Assembly (NCBI RefSeq): GCF_030056815.1
Contig: NZ_JASHKR010000015.1
Coordinates: forward strand, 1 to 64,000
Source: Rhodococcus sp. IEGM 1379
GTDB taxonomy: Bacteria; Actinomycetota; Actinomycetes; Mycobacteriales; Mycobacteriaceae
DNA length: 64,000 nt
Direction of reading: 5' to 3'
Shown: piece after piece, positions 31,388 to 40,851 of the stretch
Numbering within the stretch: the first letter of the stretch is position 1
Layout of the letters: every line of letters starts with the position of its first letter
Notes under the pieces: generated by a model
What the model saw: only the letters and a program-made list of their open reading frames with translations
Told to the model about the DNA's origin: nothing
Database searches by the model: none
Position numbers and translations under genes: made by a program

Positions 31388-32563
31388 TCAGCCGTGCTCG
31401 CGGAGCGCAGCGAACACCTCACGGGCGTGGGCCTCGACGTCGGTGTTGCCACTGAGTTCTGCGGAGCGGGCCAATCGCGCCCACCGCCCGACCAGCGCTT
31501 CGGTTCGGGGAACCGACAGGTAATGCTCGCGCACAGCCGCGATCCTCGAGTGATCGTTGGGTAGGAAGAGATACGTACTCAGCCACACCCAGATGAGCTG
31601 GGCCTCGACCAGGCGTCGTCCCATTTCTGCTTCGTCGGCCAGCGCCGGCCACATCCCCACAACCTCGGATCGCCACGCGTCGACCATTGCCGACGCTCGT
31701 TCTTCGGTCAGGTCGATATTGCACAGGCAACCCGGGAACGACACGAGGGCATAGGTGATGTCGAGGACAGCGTCGCGGTATCCGCCCCACTCGTAGTCGA
31801 GGAAACGGACGCCTTCGCCGTTGACGATGATGTTGTCCGGGCATAGGTCGGACGGGCTGAATGCCCGGAACCGTCCGCCGCTGAACAGGTTCTGAGCGTT
31901 CTGGACCTGTTCGAGAACACTTGGCGCTACGTCGACGCCAAGGATATCGGCCAGCATCGACGGCACATTGGCGACGACGCGGCCGACTTGATCGGCAACT
32001 TCGTCGGAGCTGTGAGCAACCTCCGCGCGCCGAAGCAGCGCGGTGAAGTCTTCTTCACGGCCGACGGTGGCGGCGTGCATGCGGCCCATAGCTTGAGCCA
32101 TCGCCATCAACGTGTTGGTGACGGTGTCTTCGTCGGCGTCTTCGAGCAGGACACTGATCGCGGTGGCGTCACCGAGATCGCTGAGCACGAGGAGCCTGGC
32201 CTCCAGGTCGTAGGCCAGTAGCTCGGCACCGGGGCGGGCATCCTGAGCCAGTGCATTAGCGAATTGGTAGGACACTGCCTCACGTAGGAACGCGGTGCCA
32301 GGTTCGAATACCTGCGAAACTTCTGCCGGCGGCGTCACGCCGTTCTTCACCCCGAGGTAGGGATCACGGACTTGTTTGATCACGAGGGTGCGAGGTAGCG
32401 AAAACGGGTTCTCGGCAACTCTCACGCGGAGCACGATTGTGCGGCCACTTCCACCTAGATCTGTCGGATCTACGAGGGTGACGGGTGCCCCTGTACGGCG
32501 CGTCAGCAACTGCTCGGCAGCTGCCACGACTTCGGATACGGGGTCTGCCAGTAATACGGTCAT
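31388..32563 (-). CDS. Phosphotransferase (APH/ChoK-like fold)
   Basis: A 391-residue small-molecule kinase-like protein. The N-lobe includes 'TIVLRVRVAENPFSLPRTLV' and 'VIKQ'. The catalytic loop reads 'SPSDLCPDNI' where the family usually has H-G-D-x-x-x-x-N; Asp and Asn are kept but His is replaced by Ser. The metal-binding motif is 'LDYEWGG'. Substrate unknown; aminoglycoside resistance should not be assumed. It is convergent with the NTF2-like gene. Confidence 0.75.
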   Translation of the reverse strand: MTVLLADPVSEVVAAAEQLLTRRTGAPVTLVDPTDLGGSGRTIVLRVRVAENPFSLPRTLVIKQVRDPYLGVKNGVTPPAEVSQVFEPGTAFLREAVSYQFANALAQDARPGAELLAYDLEARLLVLSDLGDATAISVLLEDADEDTVTNTLMAMAQAMGRMHAATVGREEDFTALLRRAEVAHSSDEVADQVGRVVANVPSMLADILGVDVAPSVLEQVQNAQNLFSGGRFRAFSPSDLCPDNIIVNGEGVRFLDYEWGGYRDAVLDITYALVSFPGCLCNIDLTEERASAMVDAWRSEVVGMWPALADEAEMGRRLVEAQLIWVWLSTYLFLPNDHSRIAAVREHYLSVPRTEALVGRWARLARSAELSGNTDVEAHAREVFAALREHG

Positions 32564-32616
32564 CGCTTCATAACTTACCCGTTAGTGATGACAATCATGC
32601 GTCACCGCCTCTGCAC

Positions 32617-33582
32617 TTACGGTGAATTCTGGTCGTCGATCAGACTCGAAATGCCTTTCAAGGCGGCAGCAAACTCCTGGTCGGCTCGGGTCCTGACCCA
32701 CAGCACCAACGCGCAGGCGGTGACAATTCCCAGCATATTGACAGCAAGTTGGAGGGAAGACAGTCCAGCAATTCGCCACTCACCGTTAGCAGCGGCAACC
32801 ACAGCAAATCCGGCTGCCGGGACTGTAGTGACCGAGATGAAAACGCCGACGAGGGCCGCAGATTTCTCCGACAGCAAGGCGAGCATCCCAGCGGCACCGG
32901 CCAGCAGTGCCACGACAAACGAGATGGGCCCCACCTTGTAGACAAAATCAACCTGATGCAAAGTCTCGAGGCTCTCGACGTCCATCCAGCCGAACATCTT
33001 CACCACGAACGTGGCCAACAGGGTCACGCCCATTGCAATCGGGAAGGCGACGACGAGCGCAAGAATCGAACGCCGACGCAGCCTCCGGTCACGCCTGACC
33101 AATGCCACTGCAAGCGCTGCCAGCGGACCGAACTCCGGCCCGACCACCATCGCCCCGACGATGGTGATCGGCGAATCCGTCACCACGCCGATTGCCGCCA
33201 GCAGGCAAGCAATAGTCAGGAAGGCGACAAACACTCGATTGAGAGTGGATTCCTCACGCGTATGAGAGAGGAGTTCCTCCCACACGATGGAGTCTGCGGA
33301 ATCGCCGGGCGCATCGTGCTCGGCCTTTCGCGCCGAGGCTGAAAGCACCGTTTCCACCGGGACCAGCGTCACTCCGCCGTCTTCGGTGACACCGAGCGCG
33401 GTCAACGCTTCGAGGACCTCGTTTGCCGACTCTCGGGCGACATCGGCCTGCACCATGTCTCCCCGCGGAGAAAGAGCGGCGCCTCGAAACACGACGATGT
33501 GAGTAACACCCAGCTGCGCCTCGAGCGCACCGAGAACGTTCTCGGTGCGCTCGGACGGGCAGATCACCCTCATATGCAGCAT
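32617..33582 (-). CDS. DUF389 domain membrane protein
   Basis: A 321-residue protein with a soluble N-terminal domain (about 1-130, starting 'MLHMRVICPSERTENVLGAL') and six or seven hydrophobic segments, including 'ITIVGAMVVGPEFGPLAALA', the DUF389 hallmark. Function unknown. It lies 18 bp downstream of aspS but has a weak ribosome site. Confidence 0.85.
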   Translation of the reverse strand: MLHMRVICPSERTENVLGALEAQLGVTHIVVFRGAALSPRGDMVQADVARESANEVLEALTALGVTEDGGVTLVPVETVLSASARKAEHDAPGDSADSIVWEELLSHTREESTLNRVFVAFLTIACLLAAIGVVTDSPITIVGAMVVGPEFGPLAALAVALVRRDRRLRRRSILALVVAFPIAMGVTLLATFVVKMFGWMDVESLETLHQVDFVYKVGPISFVVALLAGAAGMLALLSEKSAALVGVFISVTTVPAAGFAVVAAANGEWRIAGLSSLQLAVNMLGIVTACALVLWVRTRADQEFAAALKGISSLIDDQNSP

Positions 33583-33600
33583 GGTGATCCGCGGTCAGCT

Positions 33601-35409
33601 CTACTTGCCGTCGGCAGTATCGCCGTCGGCCTTCTTTTCTTCAGCCTTCTTTTCGGGCTTCGCGTCGACGCCCGATTCCTTACGCTGCTGCGCGGTGATC
33701 GGAGTCGGTGCATCGGTGAGCGGGTCGACGCCGCCACCGGACTTCGGGAATGCAATAACCTCACGGATGGAATCCATGCCGGCGAGGAGCGCGGTGATGC
33801 GGTCCCAACCGAAGGCAATTCCGCCGTGCGGCGGAGCGCCGAATGCGAAGGCGTCGAGCAGGAAACCGAACTTGTCCTGCGCCTCTTCCTCCGAAATACC
33901 CATCACCTTGAACACTCGTTCCTGAATGTCCTTGCGGTGGATACGAATACTGCCGCCGCCGATTTCGTTGCCGTTGCAGACGATGTCGTAGGCGTAGGCG
34001 AGCGCGGTGCCCGGATCGGTATCGAACGTGTCGAAGAACTCCGGCTTGGGCGAGGTGAACGCGTGGTGCACCGCGGTCCAGGCCGAGTAGCCGAGAGCGA
34101 CGTCACCCGAGGCGGTGGCGTCGGACGTCGGCTCGAACATCGGTGCGTCGACGATCCAGACGAAAGCCCAGGCGTCAGGGTCGATGAGATCCTTCTTGCG
34201 TGCGATCTCACCGCGAGCGGCACCGAGAAGTGCGCGCATCGGCTTTGTCGCACCGGCTGCGAAGAAGACGCAGTCACCGGGCTGTGCGCCGACGTGAGCA
34301 GCGAGACCCTCACGCTCGGCATCGGTGAGGTTCTTGGCGACGGGGCCACCGAGGGTGCCATCTTCGCCGACCAATACGTAGGCAAGGCCCTTGGCGCCGC
34401 GCTGCTTTGCCCATTCCTGCCACGCGTCGAGCTGCTTACGGGGCTGGCTCGCGCCGCCCGGCATCACGACGGCGCCGACGTACTCGGCCTGGAAGACACG
34501 GAAAGTGGTGTCCTTGAAGAAGTCCATGCACTCGACGAGTTCGATCTCGAAACGCAGGTCAGGCTTGTCAGAGCCGTAACGACGCATTGCCTCGTTGTAG
34601 GTCATGCGCGCGATCGGCGTCTTGATCTCGTGGCCGACGAGCTTCCACAGTGCCGACAAAACTTCTTCGGCCAGCAGGATGATGTCGTCCTGGTTGACGA
34701 AGGACATCTCGATATCGAGCTGAGTGAACTCCGGCTGGCGATCGGCGCGGAAATCCTCGTCGCGGTAGCAACGAGCAATCTGGTAGTACCGCTCGATGCC
34801 GCCGACCATGAGGAGCTGCTTGAACAGCTGCGGGCTCTGCGGGAGCGCGTAGAAGCTACCGGGCTGCAGGCGTGCCGGCACCAGGAAGTCGCGAGCACCT
34901 TCGGGGGTGGAACGGGTGAGCGTCGGGGTTTCGACCTCGACGAACTCGTGATGGGCCAGCACATTACGTGCAGCGGCATTGACCTTGGAGCGCAAACGAA
35001 TTGCGTGTCCGGGGCCTTCACGACGCAGGTCCAGGTAGCGGTACTTCAGACGCGCTTCCTCACCGACCTGATCGTCGAGCTGGAACGGCAGAGGCGCACT
35101 CTCATTGAGGACCTCGAGCTCTGTAGCGTTGACTTCGATTGCACCGGTGGGGATTTCGAAGTTCTGGTTGCCTTCGGGGCGAACTTCGACCTTTCCGGTT
35201 ACGCGAACGCAGTATTCCGCGCGCAGACGGTGAGCCTGCTCGGCCACGTCACCTGCCCGGAAAACTACCTGCGCAACTCCGGATGCATCACGAAGATCGA
35301 TGAAGATCACTCCACCGTGATCACGACGCCTGGCTACCCAACCGGTGAGCGTTACTGTCTGCTCTGCCTGCTCGGGTCGCAATGAACCGGCGAGATGTGT
35401 GCGCAGCAC
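33601..35409 (-). CDS. aspS: Aspartyl-tRNA synthetase (probably nondiscriminating Asp/Asn)
   Basis: Charges tRNA-Asp, and in this group probably tRNA-Asn too. The 602-residue protein has an OB anticodon-binding domain ('[20 protein letters not shown]'), class II motif 2 '[19 protein letters not shown]', the bacterial GAD insert and motif 3 'GIAFGWDRI'. GTG at 35409 has 'AAAGGA' before it; a TTG at 35427 would add six codons. The C-terminal 45 residues are a Lys/Glu-rich tail. Confidence 0.97.
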   Translation of the reverse strand: MLRTHLAGSLRPEQAEQTVTLTGWVARRRDHGGVIFIDLRDASGVAQVVFRAGDVAEQAHRLRAEYCVRVTGKVEVRPEGNQNFEIPTGAIEVNATELEVLNESAPLPFQLDDQVGEEARLKYRYLDLRREGPGHAIRLRSKVNAAARNVLAHHEFVEVETPTLTRSTPEGARDFLVPARLQPGSFYALPQSPQLFKQLLMVGGIERYYQIARCYRDEDFRADRQPEFTQLDIEMSFVNQDDIILLAEEVLSALWKLVGHEIKTPIARMTYNEAMRRYGSDKPDLRFEIELVECMDFFKDTTFRVFQAEYVGAVVMPGGASQPRKQLDAWQEWAKQRGAKGLAYVLVGEDGTLGGPVAKNLTDAEREGLAAHVGAQPGDCVFFAAGATKPMRALLGAARGEIARKKDLIDPDAWAFVWIVDAPMFEPTSDATASGDVALGYSAWTAVHHAFTSPKPEFFDTFDTDPGTALAYAYDIVCNGNEIGGGSIRIHRKDIQERVFKVMGISEEEAQDKFGFLLDAFAFGAPPHGGIAFGWDRITALLAGMDSIREVIAFPKSGGGVDPLTDAPTPITAQQRKESGVDAKPEKKAEEKKADGDTADGK

Positions 35410-35572
35410 GAGATTCCTTTCGAACAACTTCCAATAACCGACGACCGACTACTTTGGTCTGTAATCCTACGGAGCTAACAGCCCAGAGCGGAAACGCGGA
35501 CCCGCATCGCATGCGAAGCTATCAGCAGAAGTGACAGTTAGCACTTGTTCTCGAGAACAGAAAGCGACACAC

Positions 35573-36502
35573 ATGACCTTCAACGAGGGGGCCCGCGGCG
35601 AAGCGGGGCGCGTTCAAGTTCAGGGCAGCGGGGGCGGTAGCCGCGGCAGCAAGATGGCGATCGGCGGCGGCGCCGGCGGCATCATCGTCCTGATCCTGGC
35701 TTTACTGTTCGGTGGCGATCCCGGTTCACTCCTGGGCGGACTGAGCAGTTCCACAGACAGCGCCAGCTCGTCGACGGGCCTCGCCTCGGTCGACGATTGC
35801 ACCGGCACGCAGGCCAACAACGACGTGAACTGCCGGGTTGCATTTACCGTCGGCAGTCTCGACGACGTGTGGGAGCAGCAGCTGATCAAGCAGACGGGGA
35901 CAAAATACGTGCGCCCGGAGGTGGTTCTGTTCAGCGGTTCTGTCAACACCGGTTGTGGCCAGGCGTCGAGTGACGTGGGTCCGTTTTACTGCCCCGCCGA
36001 TCAGACCGCATATTTCGATACGAGCTTCTTCCAGCTGTTGGTCGACCGTTTCGGATCCAGTGCTGGACCGTTGGCCCAGGAATACGTGGTTGCTCACGAG
36101 TTCGGTCATCACCTTCAGAATCAACTCGGCGATATCAGCCGGGCGCAGTCCGACCCGCAGGGTGCACAGTCGGGCGCAGTCCGTACCGAACTGCAGGCCG
36201 ACTGCTATGCCGGAGTCTGGGCCCACTACGCCGACACCATTCCGGACCAGGCCACCGGCCAGCCCTTCTTGAAGCCGTTGACGCAGACCGACATCCGCGA
36301 CGCTCTGTCGGCGGCATCGTCCGTCGGCGACGACCGAATCCAGAAGGCGTCAACCGGTCGGGTCAACCCGGAAGGCTGGACGCACGGCTCGTCCGATCAA
36401 CGCCAGAAGTGGTTCGCTGCGGGATACACGACCGGCCAGGTATCGGCGTGCGACACGTACTCGGCGCGCGACCTGAACAACCCCCCGGCACTCGTCAAAT
36501 AA
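35573..36502 (+). CDS. Membrane-anchored neutral zinc metallopeptidase (YpfJ / KPN_02809 family)
   Basis: A 309-residue protein with a short Gly/Arg-rich cytosolic start, one membrane helix ('AGGIIVLILALLFGG'), a Ser-rich linker and an external peptidase domain with zinc motif 'VVAHEFGHHLQNQLG' near residue 170 and a downstream Glu in 'LQADCYAGVW'. It corresponds to Rv2575 in position beside aspS. ATG at 35573 matches the family start 'MTFNEGARG'. Substrate unknown. Confidence 0.9.
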   Translation: MTFNEGARGEAGRVQVQGSGGGSRGSKMAIGGGAGGIIVLILALLFGGDPGSLLGGLSSSTDSASSSTGLASVDDCTGTQANNDVNCRVAFTVGSLDDVWEQQLIKQTGTKYVRPEVVLFSGSVNTGCGQASSDVGPFYCPADQTAYFDTSFFQLLVDRFGSSAGPLAQEYVVAHEFGHHLQNQLGDISRAQSDPQGAQSGAVRTELQADCYAGVWAHYADTIPDQATGQPFLKPLTQTDIRDALSAASSVGDDRIQKASTGRVNPEGWTHGSSDQRQKWFAAGYTTGQVSACDTYSARDLNNPPALVK

Positions 36503-36510
36503 CTTCGAAA

Positions 36511-36564
36511 CCATCCCATCGACAAATAGTTTTGTCTTGACAGAACTTATTGTCGGTGGGATGG
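36511..36564. promoter_or_regulatory. Nested inverted repeats between metallopeptidase and HTH gene
   Basis: A 14-bp stem with one T-G pair (36511-36524 and 36551-36564) encloses a smaller imperfect palindrome GTTTTGTC-TT-GACAGAAC that overlaps a -35-like TTGACA at 36537-36542. It can end transcription of the metallopeptidase gene or serve as operator for the regulator starting at 36572. Confidence 0.55.
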
Positions 36565-36571
36565 ATTTGTC

Positions 36572-37445
36572 GTGTTCGCAGTAGCAGTCATCGATCGGCC
36601 GGCCGCCGCTGAGACATCTCTTGGCCCCCTTCGGCAGCGGACCCTGGCTGCACCTGTCACTCCGACGTCGGCTGCCGCACTGGCACCACTGGTCGGTCTA
36701 ACCCGCCAGAAGGTCAACTATCACCTGCGAACCCTCGAAGAACACGGACTCGTCCAACTCGTCGAGGAACGCAAACGCGGCAACATGACTGAACGTGTCA
36801 TGCAAGCAAGTGCCGCGTCGTACGTCATCTCCACCGCTGCAATGTCCGCCCTCGCGCCAGATCCCAGCCGCTTCCCCGACCAGCTCTCGGCCCCTTGGCT
36901 GGTGTCGCTGGCAGCCAGAATTGTTCGGGAGGTCGGCGAACTGATGTCCGGTGCCACCGCACCCGGAAAGCCTTTGGCGTCGTACGCCATCGACAGTGAG
37001 ATCACGTTCGCAAACGCCGCCGACCGCGCGGCAGTCGCCGGAGACCTCGGCGAGGCACACCGATTTCTACCTGCACAGTCTCGGCCAGTACCTGCGGTAT
37101 TTCGCCGGGCAGCCCACCACCTATGTGTCGGTTGAAGGCCCGGAGGCATCCGGAACGTCCAAAGCCCCGGCAACGCTGCGCAGCGCGCTCGGAATCGATG
37201 CCACGACCACGATCGGTGACACCGTCACATTCGACATCCCAGGCATTAGCCCTGTGTCCGCGGTAGTCGACTACCTCAACCACTGGTTCATCGGACTACA
37301 TACCGACGACGCACTCCTGCGCTTCTACGGACGAAATGCGTTCGGCGGCAACGTAGATGCCGCGCATCACCTCTTCGCGACCGATACTGACGGCAAAGCA
37401 GCGACCGCAGCGTGGGCGGCGTGGCTCGACTCGGTCTACGCGTGA
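36572..37445 (+). pseudogene. Fusion relic: ArsR-like HTH regulator joined to SRPBCC-like C-terminus
   Basis: The first part (GTG 36572 to about 37055) is a helix-turn-helix regulator: 'AALAPLVGLTRQKVNYHLRT' and 'LEEHGLVQLVEERKRGNMTE'. It loses its expected C-terminus and runs out of frame to 37135. From about 37045 another frame reads 'HTDFYLHSLGQYLRYFAGQP' through 'VDYLNHWFIGLHTDDALLRF' to 'WAAWLDSVYA' and stop at 37445, like the C-terminal half of an SRPBCC/START-like protein. Regulator and SRPBCC gene pairs are common, so a deletion probably removed the junction. The HTH part could still be made. Confidence 0.6.
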
Positions 37446-37462
37446 ACCGGTAGCTACCCACC

Positions 37463-37630
37463 AACCGCATGTGATAATCCAGATGGTCCGTCTACTTCAA
37501 CGCGAAATGAGTGTGCTCCATGGGTTCAATCGAGTCATTGCGGGACATCCTGAGTGGATTGAACGCGCTGGTCCATGCGTGGGCCTGGATGGGCTCCGAA
37601 TCCCTGAGTCAATCCATGGCTTCACGCTAG
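37463..37630 (+). pseudogene. Small-protein gene copy 2 with conserved leader
   Basis: The leader 37463-37519 matches the leader of the copy at 21910 closely, including the operator-like AGATGGTCCGTCT at 37481-37493 and 'GAAATGAGTGTGCTC' just before the ATG at 37520. The frame reads 'MGSIESLRDILSGLNALVHA' and stops at 37630 after 36 residues. The end 'ATCCATGG-CTTC-CG-TAG' resembles the 3' end of copy 1, so this looks like an internally deleted version. Confidence 0.5.
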
Positions 37631-37652
37631 GGTCCGCCGAAGAAACCGCAGC

Positions 37653-39053
37653 CTAGATGCCCCGCTCTGCTGACACCCGGCCATCGTCGATGGCTGTCAG
37701 CAGAGCGGTGTGATCGCGAGCATTTCGCTTTGTGTACGCCGCCGCGAATTCGCCAATCGCGAAGTCGAATTCTGTTCCCTCACCAAGATATTCGGTGATG
37801 GCAATGCGATCACCCGATCGAGCGTGAGCATAAGCCAACACTCGCGCACACAGTCGACCGTACAGTTCCATTCCTTCGGGTTTCATGCCGTCGATGATCG
37901 CGGAACCCTTGCCGTCACGAAGTTGGCGGATATAGAAATCGTTCTCGACTTCATCAGGCCCGGGGCCTCGTTCCCACCCCAGGAAAATGTCACTGCTGGC
38001 CTGCATCAACCGCTGACCGTTAACCACCCGCTCCCCCTCGTTCCGGAACGTCGGACCGTCCACATAGCCGGCCAGTACCGACGGAACCGCCTGCTTGACC
38101 TGCAGTATCAGTGGATCGTCGACGTCGACGCCATTCAGCAGGATCATCCACGCCCGCGTGCCGACACTTCCGACGCCAACCACTTTCCGCGCAATGTGCA
38201 CCATCTCGAAACTCTGCAATAGCACCCGACGATCCCACTGGAGAGTGCTGCGATAGGAACCGATTCGTTCACGGAGCACCTCTTCGGCCAAGGCGAGATT
38301 CTGGCCCTCGAACAACTCTTCCACCGGAACAATCAACGGCGGATCACTGATGAACCGTCGACGACCGTCGACAACTTCGGTGAACTTCGATGCGGCTTGG
38401 ACACTGTCGCGTCGGCGTGCTTTGTCGAGTGTCGACAGCGCGCGATCGAGCATTCGTTTCTTGATCTGATTACTCAGTTCTTCGAGACCGTCCTCGGGTT
38501 CGATGTGCGAGTACCACACCGCCAAATTTCCCAAAGCAGCTTGCTTGGCCATCGTTTCCCGGTATTCGGCGGCGCAACCACGCGTGATCTGTTTACGTTC
38601 CTTACTGGAATATCCGTTGTCTTTGCCGGCAATCGCCAAACTGGCAGCCAAACGCTTGACGTCCCATTCGAACGGGCCGGGATAAGTCTCGTCGAAATCG
38701 TTGATATCGAACGCCAACTTACGTTCCGGAGTGGCAAAAACTCCGAAATTACTCAGATGCGCATCTCCACAGAGTTGGGTGTAGATCCCGGAATTCGAAC
38801 TACGCGCAAGGTCGTCGCACATCACCAGTGCCGCACCGCGAAAGAACGAAAAACGCGATGCCGACATCCGGCCGTAGCGAATCGGGACCAACTCGGGTAC
38901 ACGAGTTTTCGCCTGTGTTTCCAGAAGCGAGATCGGGTCACGATCACTGTCAGCGAGGTCTGCAAGCGTCGACAATGGCGTCGCGCGTCGGGCCTGACGA
39001 CCCAGCGCCTTGCGCTCGTCGACCGTGAGATGTTCTGTGCGCACTGCGGTCAT
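37653..39053 (-). CDS. DUF2252 family protein
   Basis: A 466-residue protein of the DUF2252 family, distantly like aminoglycoside-phosphotransferase kinases. Marks include 'PELVPIRYGRMSASRFSFFR', 'CGDAHLSNFGVFATPERK' (kinase-like H/D-x-N loop) and 'FDINDFDETYPGPFEWDVKR' (DFD-like). Substrate and role are unknown. It lies upstream of the DUF1622 gene with a 31-bp gap on the opposite reading order (DUF1622 transcribes toward it), so an operon is possible. Confidence 0.85.
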   Translation of the reverse strand: MTAVRTEHLTVDERKALGRQARRATPLSTLADLADSDRDPISLLETQAKTRVPELVPIRYGRMSASRFSFFRGAALVMCDDLARSSNSGIYTQLCGDAHLSNFGVFATPERKLAFDINDFDETYPGPFEWDVKRLAASLAIAGKDNGYSSKERKQITRGCAAEYRETMAKQAALGNLAVWYSHIEPEDGLEELSNQIKKRMLDRALSTLDKARRRDSVQAASKFTEVVDGRRRFISDPPLIVPVEELFEGQNLALAEEVLRERIGSYRSTLQWDRRVLLQSFEMVHIARKVVGVGSVGTRAWMILLNGVDVDDPLILQVKQAVPSVLAGYVDGPTFRNEGERVVNGQRLMQASSDIFLGWERGPGPDEVENDFYIRQLRDGKGSAIIDGMKPEGMELYGRLCARVLAYAHARSGDRIAITEYLGEGTEFDFAIGEFAAAYTKRNARDHTALLTAIDDGRVSAERGI

Positions 39054-39084
39054 CTACCAGACCTTTCACTCGATACGAGGGCCC

Positions 39085-39504
39085 CTATGAACTGGGAGCG
39101 TCGGGCATCGCTCGCCCACCCGATCCGCGCGCCGCACGGACCAGCAGCTCAGGGCCTGTCACCAATGCCTTGCGCCACGGAAGTACCCCGTCGATCTCGA
39201 TCTGAATCGAGAGGCTCAGTACGGTACGGATCAGCACGATCATTCCCAGGACAGCAGCATCCGTCAGTGACGGCGAGGACGTCACCGTCTTGACCAGATC
39301 TGCGGCGACAAGAATCTCGAGGCCCAAGAGAATTACTGCACCGAGGGTTTCACGGAGAGTCTTGAATGCCGATCCCCCGTCGCGTGTGCGGAACCACGAA
39401 CGACCGGCAATGACAAAGGCAAACAAGAACCCGAAAACCATCGAGACAACACCGAGTACTTCGAACCATTCGGTGACCAGCTCGAAGAACTTGATTTTGT
39501 CCAT
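39085..39504 (-). CDS. DUF1622 membrane protein
   Basis: A 139-residue protein with three hydrophobic segments ('VVSMVFGFLFAFVIAG', 'LGAVILLGLEILVAADLV', 'AAVLGMIVLIRTVLSL'), the usual DUF1622 layout. Function unknown. ATG at 39504 gives 'MDKIKFFELVTEWFE'; the frame opens five codons earlier. It precedes the DUF2252 gene on the same strand. Confidence 0.85.
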   Translation of the reverse strand: MDKIKFFELVTEWFEVLGVVSMVFGFLFAFVIAGRSWFRTRDGGSAFKTLRETLGAVILLGLEILVAADLVKTVTSSPSLTDAAVLGMIVLIRTVLSLSIQIEIDGVLPWRKALVTGPELLVRAARGSGGRAMPDAPSS

Positions 39505-39548
39505 ATCGATGATTCTCAAGGTTCTTCGCTTGCGGTGTCAACACCGAT

Positions 39549-39587
39549 GGCCGCCCACCCCTTGAGTTTTCACAGGGGTGGGCGGCC
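39549..39587. terminator. Strong hairpin terminator
   Basis: A perfect 13-bp GC-rich stem (39549-39561 and 39575-39587) with a 13-base loop lies between the gene ending at 39633 and the DUF1622 gene start, on the minus strand. It should end transcription of the upstream SHOCT unit. Confidence 0.8.
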
Positions 39588-39632
39588 ACGATTCGAAGAT
39601 GCGGCGGGATCTAACGGGTCAAAGGATCGTGG

Positions 39633-40045
39633 TTACGATCCGAAGATCGCGCCGAGGGATCCGAGAGACCCACTCGCCGGCGGTGTGCTGTCGGTGATCT
39701 CGACCGTCATATTCTCGAGGACGACCGGGGTGCCGACACCGATGAAACTCGATGGATGGTCGACAGCACAATTCTCATCGTCGACAATCCTTACGGGACA
39801 AGCCAACCCATCATCCTGGGACACCGGACGGTCGGTGCAGTGCACCGGATCCGATACGACGGGTGGTGACGTCGAGGATCGGGCATTCTTCAGATCAAGG
39901 TTTCCCGGCGCAGGACAGCCTCGAACTGCACGGTGGATGACTCGACCCACACGAGCCACACCTCACGCGCCACAGACTGCACACCGGGTGAGTCGTCGCC
40001 GGGCGCGACGTCGACGTACACGGTGGAGGCCTGGCGCCGGGACAT
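39633..40045 (-). pseudogene. Apparently frameshifted gene, translationally coupled to SHOCT gene
   Basis: ATG at 40045 overlaps the SHOCT gene stop (TAATG). The frame reads 'MSRRQASTVYVDVAPGDDSP' and 'EVWLVWVESSTVQFEA' with coding-like third positions, but stops at 39890. The neighbouring frame, strongly coding-like from about 39930, reads 'GCPAPGNLDLKNARSS' and 'FIGVGTPVVLENMTVEITD' to the end 'PPASGSLGSLGAIFGS' at 39633. One frame change near 39905 would join them into a protein of about 136 residues. It may be a pseudogene, a sequencing error or two overlapping genes. Confidence 0.5.
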
Positions 40046-40422
40046 TACACCAAGGTCTTTGCCTTGAGCGCATTGAACTCGCCTTCGTTGATCGCACCGG
40101 CATCGAGCAGCGCTTTGCCATCCGCAATCTGCTGAGCCGGAGACTTTCCGGCGACACTCCGAACGTAGTTTTCCTGCGCGTGCATCTGTTGCTTGGCCAC
40201 GGCCATCGACCGCTGGGCCATACCGTCGCCGCGAGCAACGACGTAAATCATCGCGGAGAGGAAGGGAATGACAAAGAGGAAAACGATCCAGATTGCCTTG
40301 ATCCAGCCGGAGGTGTCGTGATCTCTGAACAAGTCGGCGATGATCGAGAACAACACGCTCAAATAGGCGACGAAGGCAAAACAGACGAAAACAAACCAGA
40401 AAAACTCCCAAAAACCTTCCAT
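40045..40422 (-). CDS. SHOCT / phospholipase D-N-like membrane protein
   Basis: A 125-residue protein with two membrane helices in the first 65 residues ('FFWFVFVCFAFVAYLSVLF', 'AIWIVFLFVIPFLSAMIYVV'), the PLDc_N pattern, and a C-terminal SHOCT motif 'QQIADGKALLDAGAINEGEF'. SHOCT is a short oligomerisation-type domain. Function unknown. It ends overlapping the next gene's ATG. Confidence 0.88.
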   Translation of the reverse strand: MEGFWEFFWFVFVCFAFVAYLSVLFSIIADLFRDHDTSGWIKAIWIVFLFVIPFLSAMIYVVARGDGMAQRSMAVAKQQMHAQENYVRSVAGKSPAQQIADGKALLDAGAINEGEFNALKAKTLV

Positions 40423-40486
40423 GTCAATGCTCCGTACGCTCGCTGATCACGGTTGTTTCAGTATGCGCCGACGACAACGACCACGG

Positions 40487-40762
40487 CTAGGGTCGGCCAC
40501 AGCAGAGGCTCTGGTTCAGCCAAGATGCGTTATCGCCGTGAATATCACGAGGCACTCCCCGACATCCAATCAGCGATATCACGACGCGGGCCGCCTTTTC
40601 TACGAGAAGCGGCACAAAATCGCGTATCCGCCCGCTGGTAAAGCGCCTGTGAACAATCCGAACGTCTTGTTCGATTTCCGTAGGTAAGGCCTCCCGGTAT
40701 CGAGCGATCAGACGAGAGATTTTACGTTCGACCTGGAGTAGTTCGTTGTCGTCGGCGGTCAT
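40487..40762 (-). CDS. Three-helix bundle dimerisation domain protein
   Basis: A 91-residue protein whose first 60 residues ('LLQVERKISRLIARYREAL', 'RIRDFVPLLVEKAAR') match the small mycobacterial three-helix dimerisation proteins. The last 30 residues, with three Cys, do not match and may reflect a lost original stop. Function unknown. Confidence 0.6.
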   Translation of the reverse strand: MTADDNELLQVERKISRLIARYREALPTEIEQDVRIVHRRFTSGRIRDFVPLLVEKAARVVISLIGCRGVPRDIHGDNASWLNQSLCCGRP

Positions 40763-40851
40763 CAGTTAATCGTCTGCCTGAACATCGGTCACGGTCAAGT
40801 TGAAAAACGACGGTATGGCCGAACGGTCCCGAATCGCAGAAGGCGGGCGGG

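Noticed and set aside
33499-35385. Long open frame of 628 codons on the plus strand
   Set aside because: It is antisense to aspS and the DUF389 gene and shows no family resemblance.
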